A DNA stretch of 39,394 nucleotides from a bacterium (lineage in GTDB: Bacteria; Bacteroidota; Bacteroidia; Bacteroidales; Muribaculaceae): the NCBI GenBank assembly GCA_004563195.1, contig SFTJ01000031.1, forward strand, positions 1-39,394, read 5' to 3'. The translations under genes and the position numbers were made by a program. The notes beneath the pieces were generated by a model. It worked only from the letters and a program-made list of their open reading frames with translations, was not told the DNA's origin and did no database searches. Below are positions 32,529 through 39,394 of this stretch, piece after piece (the stretch's first letter is position 1; every line of letters begins with the position of its first letter).

Positions 32529-33230
32529 ATGAAAAAAGGATACATTGCCGAAGCCATAATACTCGCCATAGGCATCATCGTATTGGGCTTTAACATCAAG
32601 GGCGGCATCGACAACTTCGTCGACAAGGACCGCCAAGTAACTGTGAAAGGTCTTGCCGAACGCGAAGTGCCCGCATCGCGCGTCACTTGGCCTATTGTCC
32701 TCAAGGAGATGGGCAACGACTTGCCGAGCCTTTACTCGCAAATCAACTCCAAAAACGAAGCTATTATTCGCTTCCTCAAATCGGGTGGAATAACCACCGA
32801 CGAAATCGTGGTTAACCCGCCTTCGGTCTACGACAAAAACGCCGAAATGTATGAGCAAAACAACATCCGTTCGCGCTACAACATCACCTCGGTAATCACA
32901 GTCACTTCCGATAAAGTCGACGCCGTGCGCAACCTCATTGCACGCCAAGGCGAACTCCTCAAAGACGGCATCGCAATACTCAACGACTACTCCTATCAGG
33001 TAAAATATGAATACCTCGGCCTCAACGACATCAAGCCCCAAATGGTGCAGGAAGCCAACCTCAACGCTAAAAACACCGCCGAACAGTTCGCCAAAGCATG
33101 CGACAGCAACCTCGGCAAAATAGTAACCGCCTCACAAGGCCAATTCTCAATCGAAGACCGCGACGACAACTCCCCTAACATAAAACGAATAAGAGTAGTC
33201 ACCACCATCACCTACAAACTCAAAGACTAA
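32529..33230 (+). CDS. SIMPL domain (DUF541) protein
   Basis: 233 residues. One N-terminal hydrophobic segment (YIAEAIILAIGIIVLGFNI) anchors or exports it; no cleavage site is obvious. The rest is a SIMPL domain (DUF541): VTVKGLAEREVPASRVTWPI at the start, then ITTDEIVVNPPSVYD, NITSVITVTSDKVDAVR, and IKRIRVVTTITYKLKD as last strand. Members are periplasmic oligomeric proteins of unclear role, some linked to oxidative stress. It is monocistronic, ended by a strong terminator. Confidence 0.88.
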   Translation: MKKGYIAEAIILAIGIIVLGFNIKGGIDNFVDKDRQVTVKGLAEREVPASRVTWPIVLKEMGNDLPSLYSQINSKNEAIIRFLKSGGITTDEIVVNPPSVYDKNAEMYEQNNIRSRYNITSVITVTSDKVDAVRNLIARQGELLKDGIAILNDYSYQVKYEYLGLNDIKPQMVQEANLNAKNTAEQFAKACDSNLGKIVTASQGQFSIEDRDDNSPNIKRIRVVTTITYKLKD

Positions 33231-33258
33231 CTATCACATACACACACAAAAACCAACC

Positions 33259-33293
33259 AATCGCCAACGGAAACCGTTGGCGATTATTTTTTT
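33259..33293 (+). terminator. Rho-independent terminator of the SIMPL gene
   Basis: Perfect 12-bp stem AATCGCCAACGG/CCGTTGGCGATT (33259-33270, 33274-33285), loop AAA, then ATTTTTTT. It faces the tracrRNA terminator a few bases away. Confidence 0.92.
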
Positions 33294-33304
33294 GCACACC
33301 TATA

Positions 33305-33391
33305 TAAAAAAGGAGGGATGCCGCAATACGACATCCACTTAATGTTTTCACAACGGAATAATCCTTATTGTGAATTGCTTTCAATTTTGTA
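33305..33391 (-). ncRNA. Predicted tracrRNA
   Basis: Trans-activating RNA that pairs with the crRNA repeat and loads Cas9. Read on the minus strand it has the expected order. The anti-repeat (33391-33367) includes TTGAAAGCAATTCACAAT. Its complement, ATTGTGAATTGCTTTCAA, resembles the 5' end of known Bacteroidota type II-C repeats. The nexus hairpin GGATTATTCC (33364-33355) follows. Then comes a terminator stem GGATGTCG/CGGCATCC (33336-33316) and a T6 run (33311-33306). TTCACAA and TTGTGAA flank the nexus and can pair. The 5' end is inferred from the promoter and is uncertain by a few bases. Confidence 0.85.
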
Positions 33392-33394
33392 CTA

Positions 33395-33424
33395 CAAAAC
33401 TATAATGTATTTGTGAAATTTCAA
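33395..33424 (-). promoter_or_regulatory. Promoter of the tracrRNA
   Basis: On the minus strand TTG (33424-33422), 19 bases, TAGTTTTG (33402-33395). The predicted transcription start is about four bases further on, at the anti-repeat edge. Confidence 0.75.
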
Positions 33425-33463
33425 AATTATTTCGTAACTTTTTTCAAAAAAGAAATTTTTGAT

Positions 33464-33471
33464 TATCTTTA
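33464..33471 (+). promoter_or_regulatory. Possible -7 box for cas9
   Basis: TATCTTTA 40 bases before the cas9 ATG resembles TAnnTTTG. No TTG is found at the normal spacing, so it is tentative. Confidence 0.4.
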
Positions 33472-33510
33472 CAAACAAATTATTAACCTAAAAAAACCAC
33501 ACGCAATAGT

Positions 33511-36500
33511 ATGAAACGAATTCTCGGACTAGACCTTGGAACAGCCAGCATAGGATGGGCTGTAATCAACGCTAATGACGATTTGGACCCTTTATCCATT
33601 GAAAAGGCCGGAAGTAGAATAATTCCTATGACAGCCGATGAAATTAGCGATTTTAATAACGGGACGCTTCAATCTAATGCAAGTACTCGAACCAGGTTTC
33701 GAAGCATTAGAAGAATGATTGAACGTTCTCATAATCGTAGATATCGTCTTTTACGATGCCTACGATTAATTGGTTTTCTGCCCAAGCACTACGATGATTG
33801 CATCGACCGATATGGCAAATTCATTGGCGATAGCGAGCCAAAAATTGCTTGGAAACCAAATGAAGTAACCAAAAAATTTGAATTTTTGTTTCAGTCTTCA
33901 TTTAATGAAATGATTGACGAATTCAAACAAAGGCATCCCGAATTAGATTCAAACAAAAAGATTCCTTACGATTGGACAATTTATTATCTTCGTAAGAAAG
34001 CGCTATCACAACCGATTCTAAAAGAAGAGTTGGCTTGGATTTTGTTACAATTTAACAAAAAACGTGGATATTATCAGCAACGACTATTGGACGATTTGCC
34101 AAATGAAAACAAACTAGAGGAATATGTAGAAGCTATAGTTATTCGTTGTGAAGAAGATAATGAATCAAAAAAGAACAAGAAAGGAGAATCTTGGTTCAAT
34201 ATCTATTTAGACAATGGCATGACTATTAGGCGCTCATACAAAGAAATGCCAAAATTAGAAGGCGAGTTGTTGAAACTTATAGTTACAAAGACAATTAAAG
34301 ATGGTGAGTTTGAAAAAGATAAAGACGGCAATATCAAACAATCATTTCGATCAGTAAAAGATGAAGATTGGGCTGTTCTCAAAAAGTTTTCAGAAGACAG
34401 AATAAATCAATCTAAAAAAACTGTTGGAGAATTTATATTTGATAATATCCTCGACAATCCAGACCAACGTGTTGTTGGTGGCATTATTCGCACTATTGAG
34501 CGAGACTATTATTTGTCAGAATTGACCAAGATTCTTGAAGTCCAAAGTCAATTTCATAAAGAATTCTCAAATGCAGAATTATATCGCTCTTGCTTGGAAG
34601 AACTATATCCAACTAATAAAACCCATCAAGAAGAAATTTCAAAAAAAGATTTGAAATTCTTACTTGTTAACGACATTTTGATGTACCAACGTCCATTAAA
34701 ATCTCAAAAGAAACTTATAAGAAAATGCCCTTTTGAGACTTTTACATCAAAAGATGGTAGTATATTAAGTTGCCGCTGTGTGTCAAAATCCAACCCATTT
34801 TTTCAAGAATTTAGAATTTGGCAATTTATCTCTTCTTTACAAATATACCAGCGAAAAGAAGAAATAGATGGTAATATACATTTGGATGTAAACAAAACAT
34901 CGCAATTCCTAAAAACTGATAGCGATTATGTAAAATTATTCAAAACGCTGTACGACAAACGTTCTATATCACAAAATGTGCTTCTTAAATATTTTAAGCT
35001 GGACAAAGAGAATTACAGGTGGAATTTTGTTGAAGACAAGGAGTACCCATGCAATGAGACAAGAAATGCCATTATTAATGCAATAAAGCATTGCAAACTT
35101 AACAAGACTGTGTATCTTGTTCCAACTTACGAAGAAGATCAGATTATTCAAACAGATAACCGCATCCAGTTAAAAGAATCTGAGATATGGTACTATTTGT
35201 ACTCAATTTCCGACAAGAAAAAATTACGCAAAACTTTCAGCAAATATGTAGAGCGCAACAATCTTCCAATAGAGCTTGCTGAGGCATTAACAAACATAAA
35301 GCCATATGCAAAGACGTACGCTTCATATTCATTAAAAGCCATAAAAAAACTTCTTACTTTGATGAGAAGGGGTGAATTGTGGCATGCTGAAGCTATAGAT
35401 AATGCTACCACTACAAGAATTAACAAGATAATTGATGGTGAAGCAGATGAAACCATATCAGAACGCACTCGGGAAAAGGTGTCCGGACGTAATGATATTA
35501 GTCAATTTAGTGGTCTTCCTTTATGGACAGCATGCTATGTTGTCTACAATCGTCACTCCGAAGCAGCCGACACTACTAAATGGGATTCTCCTAACGATAT
35601 CAGAGCATGGATTCAAAATTTTAGACACAATTCGTTGAGAAACCCGGTTGTTGAAAAAGTAATATTAGAAACTATGCAGTTAGTAGCTGATATTTGGGAT
35701 CGTTTTGGCAAAATTGATGAAATTCATCTTGAACTAGGAAGAGAGATGAAAAACAACAACGAGAATCGCAAATTCATCACTAATCAAAATCTTAATAATG
35801 AGAAAGAAAATCGCCGCATATATAATATGCTCTGTGAATTTTACGAGCATCTAAATATTACAGATTTAAATCCTAATTCGCCTTCTCAACAAGAGAAATT
35901 TAAAATCGTAGAGAATGCGGCATTTTTATCTTTTGAAGACAGCATAGATACTACATCTAACTTTAAAGAATCAAAAGAATACATAGAATATAAAGAGTGT
36001 GAAGCTATTAGAAAGAAATTTGCCGACAAAAATAAACGTCCAACTAAAGCCGAAGTAACAAAGTATTATCTATGGTTGGAACAAAGATATTTGTCTCCTT
36101 ACACAGGTAATCCTATACAATTAAGCAAATTGTTCTCTGCCGATTATCAAATAGAGCACATTATTCCTAAATCTGTTTTCTTTAATGATTCGTTCTCAAA
36201 TAAGGTTGTCTGCGAAGCTGTAGTTAATTCCGACAAAGGCCGAAGTCTTGCTTTTCCATATATTAAAGCAAATGCGGGAAGAACTTTTAGTATGCCTTCA
36301 GGAAATACTGTAACAATATTATCCGTAGATAATTATAAGAACCATGTTACTACTATATATAAACACAATCAGAAAAAGCTTAAAAATCTTCTATTAGAGG
36401 ATATCTCTGACTCATTTATTGATAGGCAACTGAAAGATACTCAATATATAAGCAAATATATCAAACATTTGCTTTCTAATATTGTGCGCGAAAACAACGA

Positions 36501-38193
36501 ACAAGAATCTATGTCAAAGAACATTATTGTCTGCAATGGCACAATAACATCAATCTTAAAACACGATTGGGGTATCAATGATAAATGGAATGAGATTATT
36601 CTTCCAAGATTCTTGCGCCTGAATCAGATTACAAGCTCCGCAAATTTTACTTATATCAATAAAACAGGTCATCTTGTGCCTTGTGTCCCAAACTTTGCGT
36701 TTTCTTTTATGGTAAAGAGTAAAACTAATCAGTTTAATCCACAAGACGCAACCTCAAGATTGAAACGAATTGACCACCGTCATCATGCTATGGACGCAAT
36801 AGTGATAGCTTGTGCCACTCGTAGTCATATAAATCTGCTGAACAACGAATATGCAAAGTCAGATAACCGACATCTTAGAGATGCACTATCTAGAAAACTG
36901 AGGGTCTTAGAACCAAAACAGGATAGGAATGGCAAACAGATACTAGTACCAACTACATTCTCTCTACCTTGGAAATTATTCCCAATAGATGTTTACAAAG
37001 CATTATGCGACATAATAGTGACGTATAAGTACAAAACTAAAATAATCAAGAATAACAAAAACAAAAATTGTAAGAATATTGTTGACGGAGTTAACCTTAA
37101 CCAAAATATTACAGTTAGGAAACCCCTTCATGCCATGACGTATTATGGACTGGTGGATATTTGTAAAAAAGATAGTGTAGCACTCAAAGATGCATTAAAC
37201 CCTATATATACAATTATTGATACCGAATTGAGACAAGTTATTCAAAAAATGACTGCAGAAGGCCATAATTTGAAAACAATAACAAAATTCTTTGATAATA
37301 ATAAAGATAAATACCCCCAATACAACAAGAAGGCTATCGAAGTTATGTATTTTACAAACGATACTAACGATGTCGGGCAAATGCAAGTAGCATCTCGTTA
37401 CAACTTGGTATCCTTATTTAATGATATCAAGAATCCCCCAAATAATTCCGAAAAAAAATCAGACAATAATGAATTTAATAAAAAATTAGATTCAAATTTT
37501 AAAACGGTAAAGGATATTTTGGAGAAAATTGCAGATAAAGATGTTCGCAATATTGTATTAAATCACTATCTCGAATATCAGAATAATCCGGAATTTGCAT
37601 TTAGTGATGAAGGCATCAGAAAAATGAACGAAAACATTATTCGATTAAACAATGGCAAGAATCACAAACCAATATATTCTATTAGAAAATTAGAGCCATT
37701 GGGAGCTAAGTTCAAGGTTGGTAATAAGAAATGCAAAAAAGCACAATATGTTATAGCTGAAAAAGATACAAATCTATTTTTTGGTGTATACTTGGATAAA
37801 GATGGTAATAGAGTATTCTCTACTATTTCCTTAAGAGACTCTATTAATGCACTAAAAGCGGGGAAGAATCCTGTTCCTGCAGTTTTGAACAATAACACTC
37901 TTTTATTTTCATTGTCGCCTAACGATTTAGTTTATCTGCCAACGGACGAAGAAATACAATCAGGTAAAATCAATCAAAAGATTGATATTAATCGTATATA
38001 CAAAGTAGTATCGTTCACTAGTGATAGAATCTATTTTGTTCAACAATTTGTAGCATACCCGATTGTATCTAAACTTGAATTTGAAAAAAAGAATAAAATT
38101 GAACGAGCCGTAACAGGTGAAATAATCAAACGATATTGCATTCCTATTAAGACAAATCGTCTTGGGGAAATAATTCAAATTGGCAACGTATGA
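33511..38193 (+). CDS. cas9: Type II-C CRISPR-associated endonuclease Cas9
   Basis: RNA-guided double-strand DNA nuclease, 1560 residues, at the long end for the Bacteroidota II-C branch. RuvC-I is LGLDLGTASIGWAV with Asp8. The Arg-rich bridge helix follows at about 58-85 (TRTRFRSIRRMIERSHNRRY). The recognition lobe extends to about 720. RuvC-II is IHLELGREM with Glu741. HNH is YQIEHIIPKS with catalytic His883, then SFSNKVV. RuvC-III is HRHHAMDAIVIAC with His1091/His1092 and Asp1095. About 460 residues of WED/PAM-interacting region follow. All nuclease residues seen are intact. The gene is strikingly AT-rich compared with cas1 behind it; its stop overlaps the cas1 start by four bases. Confidence 0.98.
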   Translation: MKRILGLDLGTASIGWAVINANDDLDPLSIEKAGSRIIPMTADEISDFNNGTLQSNASTRTRFRSIRRMIERSHNRRYRLLRCLRLIGFLPKHYDDCIDRYGKFIGDSEPKIAWKPNEVTKKFEFLFQSSFNEMIDEFKQRHPELDSNKKIPYDWTIYYLRKKALSQPILKEELAWILLQFNKKRGYYQQRLLDDLPNENKLEEYVEAIVIRCEEDNESKKNKKGESWFNIYLDNGMTIRRSYKEMPKLEGELLKLIVTKTIKDGEFEKDKDGNIKQSFRSVKDEDWAVLKKFSEDRINQSKKTVGEFIFDNILDNPDQRVVGGIIRTIERDYYLSELTKILEVQSQFHKEFSNAELYRSCLEELYPTNKTHQEEISKKDLKFLLVNDILMYQRPLKSQKKLIRKCPFETFTSKDGSILSCRCVSKSNPFFQEFRIWQFISSLQIYQRKEEIDGNIHLDVNKTSQFLKTDSDYVKLFKTLYDKRSISQNVLLKYFKLDKENYRWNFVEDKEYPCNETRNAIINAIKHCKLNKTVYLVPTYEEDQIIQTDNRIQLKESEIWYYLYSISDKKKLRKTFSKYVERNNLPIELAEALTNIKPYAKTYASYSLKAIKKLLTLMRRGELWHAEAIDNATTTRINKIIDGEADETISERTREKVSGRNDISQFSGLPLWTACYVVYNRHSEAADTTKWDSPNDIRAWIQNFRHNSLRNPVVEKVILETMQLVADIWDRFGKIDEIHLELGREMKNNNENRKFITNQNLNNEKENRRIYNMLCEFYEHLNITDLNPNSPSQQEKFKIVENAAFLSFEDSIDTTSNFKESKEYIEYKECEAIRKKFADKNKRPTKAEVTKYYLWLEQRYLSPYTGNPIQLSKLFSADYQIEHIIPKSVFFNDSFSNKVVCEAVVNSDKGRSLAFPYIKANAGRTFSMPSGNTVTILSVDNYKNHVTTIYKHNQKKLKNLLLEDISDSFIDRQLKDTQYISKYIKHLLSNIVRENNEQESMSKNIIVCNGTITSILKHDWGINDKWNEIILPRFLRLNQITSSANFTYINKTGHLVPCVPNFAFSFMVKSKTNQFNPQDATSRLKRIDHRHHAMDAIVIACATRSHINLLNNEYAKSDNRHLRDALSRKLRVLEPKQDRNGKQILVPTTFSLPWKLFPIDVYKALCDIIVTYKYKTKIIKNNKNKNCKNIVDGVNLNQNITVRKPLHAMTYYGLVDICKKDSVALKDALNPIYTIIDTELRQVIQKMTAEGHNLKTITKFFDNNKDKYPQYNKKAIEVMYFTNDTNDVGQMQVASRYNLVSLFNDIKNPPNNSEKKSDNNEFNKKLDSNFKTVKDILEKIADKDVRNIVLNHYLEYQNNPEFAFSDEGIRKMNENIIRLNNGKNHKPIYSIRKLEPLGAKFKVGNKKCKKAQYVIAEKDTNLFFGVYLDKDGNRVFSTISLRDSINALKAGKNPVPAVLNNNTLLFSLSPNDLVYLPTDEEIQSGKINQKIDINRIYKVVSFTSDRIYFVQQFVAYPIVSKLEFEKKNKIERAVTGEIIKRYCIPIKTNRLGEIIQIGNV

Positions 38194-39122
38194 TTAAACG
38201 AACCCTATATTTCGGTAATCCGGCGTATTTGAGCCTTACTAACAAGCAGCTTGTGATAAGGCTTCCGGAAGTGGAAAAAGCCGACAATGTGAGCGAAATA
38301 ATCAAAGAAAAGGCTGTGCGCACCATCCCGATAGAAGATGTCGGAGTGGTGATGCTCGACCACAAACAAATTACCATAACTCAGGCTCTGCTTGAGGCTC
38401 TCATGGACAATAATGTGGCTGTGGTGACCTGCAGCAGTTCGCACATGCCTATGGGCTTGCTGTTGCCTCTCGCTTCCAACTGCATACCTAACGAGCGCTT
38501 CCGCAATCAGCTTTATTGCTCTGCCCCGCTGCGAAAACAGCTTTGGCAACAAACCATGCAAACCAAAATACGCAATCAGGCTGCCATTCTCAAGCGAAAC
38601 ACCCATCAACCCGTAAGCAATATGCTGCGATGGGCCAACGATGTGAAAAGCGGCGATAGCGACAACCTCGAAGCGCGCGCTGCCGTGTATTATTGGAAAA
38701 ATGTGTTTCCCGGCATCCCCGACTTTGTGCGTGGTCGCGATGAATTGCCGCCCAACAATCTGCTCAACTATGGTTACGCCATATTGCGAGCCATCACAGC
38801 CCGCGCCCTCGTGGCAAGCGGTATGCTGCCCATACTCGGCATACACCACCACGGCAGAGAAAACGCTTATTGCCTCGCCGATGATGTGATGGAGCCATAT
38901 CGTCCTATTGTGGACCAAGTGGTTATCGACATCATAAATAGCGGAGTAGACTATAACGAACTTACCACCGACATAAAAGTAAAACTCCTGTCCATACCCA
39001 CCATCGACGTGAAAATGGGCAGCAAAACTCGCCCATTGATGATAGCTGTGGCTCAAACCACAGCCTCGCTCTATAAGTGCTTCGAAGGATCTGCTCGCCG
39101 TATCGACTATCCTTTGCTGTAA
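38190..39122 (+). CDS. cas1: Type II CRISPR-associated integrase Cas1
   Basis: Metal-dependent integrase that inserts new spacers, working as a Cas1-Cas2 complex. 310 residues, full length. Expected active-site residues are Glu161 (DNLEARAAVYYW), His219/His220 (LGIHHHGRENAYCLADD) and Glu235 (MEPYRP). The start IKRTLYFGNPAYLSL is typical for type II. ATGA overlap with cas9 indicates coupled translation. Its base composition is GC-rich like the host genes. Because cas2 is truncated just downstream, this Cas1 may lack a partner unless another cas2 exists in the genome. Confidence 0.97.
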   Translation: MIKRTLYFGNPAYLSLTNKQLVIRLPEVEKADNVSEIIKEKAVRTIPIEDVGVVMLDHKQITITQALLEALMDNNVAVVTCSSSHMPMGLLLPLASNCIPNERFRNQLYCSAPLRKQLWQQTMQTKIRNQAAILKRNTHQPVSNMLRWANDVKSGDSDNLEARAAVYYWKNVFPGIPDFVRGRDELPPNNLLNYGYAILRAITARALVASGMLPILGIHHHGRENAYCLADDVMEPYRPIVDQVVIDIINSGVDYNELTTDIKVKLLSIPTIDVKMGSKTRPLMIAVAQTTASLYKCFEGSARRIDYPLL

Positions 39123-39191
39123 CCCCTACACAACCAAATTAGAGGAAGAAACTCCGCCACTGATTTATCTACCCCCCAAAAACACCTTTTT

Positions 39192-39311
39192 GTGAAGAAT
39201 CGCTTTAACGAATATCGCATTATGTGGGTGCTTGTATTATTCGACCTTCCCACCGAAACCAAGAAGGAGAGGAAAGAGTATGCCCGATTCCGTAAGGTAG
39301 TGTTTCACTGA
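39192..39311 (+). pseudogene. cas2: Truncated cas2
   Basis: The N-terminus of a type II Cas2: from a GTG at 39192, KNRFNEYRIMWVLVLFDLPT then ETKKERKEYARFRK, with the first beta strand and the Asp of FDLP. An ATG at 39222 is an alternative start. After FRK (about 39296) homology stops and the frame ends at TGA 39309-39311, giving 39 residues instead of about 100. None of the three frames beyond continues the expected helix (LL.DGF.M.Q.S.Y). The following sequence looks like the end of an inserted element, so the gene is most likely disrupted. Confidence 0.85.
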
Positions 39312-39394
39312 GTGTGTCTGAGGCGAGTTCACTCAAGCCTGTAGACCTCAGATGACGATGCAAATTTAACGATTATCTTTCATATTTTTTCTGT
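39297..39394. mobile_element. Probable end of an insertion element inside cas2
   Basis: The sequence that replaces cas2 is unrelated to it and carries hairpin-forming repeats: TCTGAGG/CCTCAGA (39317-39323, 39346-39352) and GAGTG/CACTC (39310-39314, 39330-39334). It ends in an AT-rich tract with TATCTTTC (39374-39381) that could be a transposase promoter. The window ends before any transposase or second inverted repeat, so the family cannot be named and a simple deletion junction is not excluded. Confidence 0.55.

Noticed and set aside
39123..39191. CRISPR repeat or leader inside the window after cas1
   Set aside because: No sequence resembling the predicted repeat occurs between cas1 and the window end.
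39297..39311. Simple frameshift as the cause of the short cas2
   Set aside because: None of the three frames after 39296 continues Cas2 homology, so a single-base error cannot explain the loss.

Overview
The window is a chromosomal segment from a member of the Bacteroidales (phylum Bacteroidota). The evidence is repeated promoters of the Bacteroides type (TTG, about 20 bases, TAnnTTTG), a carbamoyltransferase of the N-succinylornithine type (Pro90), a fused SpmA/SpmB-like protein, a DUF4369-type lipoprotein, and a Bacteroidota-branch type II-C Cas9. A gut genus such as those in Muribaculaceae or Prevotellaceae is plausible, but I cannot fix the family. Most genes look like ordinary, moderately GC-rich core genes. 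Two stretches, 16.6-17.9 kb and the cas9 gene, are clearly AT-richer.

Layout. 1-7.1 kb, minus strand: a GH2 beta-galactosidase that runs off the left edge, an exported DUF922-like/barrel protein, succinylornithine carbamoyltransferase and a U32-family protein. 7.1-9.3 kb: a TPR histidine kinase, convergent with a TGS-uridine kinase fusion (9.4-11.0 kb). 11.4-16.3 kb: leuS and a Na/Pi cotransporter. 16.6-17.95 kb: a degraded RHS locus with an exported protein, an NTF2-fold immunity-like lipoprotein and an unannotated 52-residue cysteine protein. 18.1-20.8 kb: rubrerythrin, an S24 repressor and a DUF4369/thioredoxin-fold lipoprotein. 20.8-21.6 kb: a gene-free stretch holding an array of ten short hairpins and a roughly 244-bp imperfect palindrome. 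21.6-28.2 kb, minus strand: a tight housekeeping cluster ybeY-mnmG-apt-uvrC-dtd-mazG-deoC, with a perfect parS site between mnmG and apt. 28.4-33.2 kb: SpmAB-like membrane protein, MATE exporter, AlkD-like protein and SIMPL protein. 33.3-39.4 kb: a type II-C CRISPR-Cas locus.

The CRISPR locus has a predicted tracrRNA transcribed divergently from cas9, with its own promoter, anti-repeat, nexus and terminator. It continues with a large catalytically intact cas9 (1560 residues), cas1 overlapping it by 4 bases, and a cas2 that is cut off after about 35 codons by unrelated, hairpin-rich sequence resembling the end of an insertion sequence. No repeat-spacer array lies inside the window; if present it should follow beyond the right edge. 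The most unusual parts are the hairpin array and palindrome at 20.9-21.4 kb, the broken cas2 beside an intact effector and tracrRNA, the tandem promoter repeats at 6.9-7.1 kb, and the RHS scar with surviving immunity genes.
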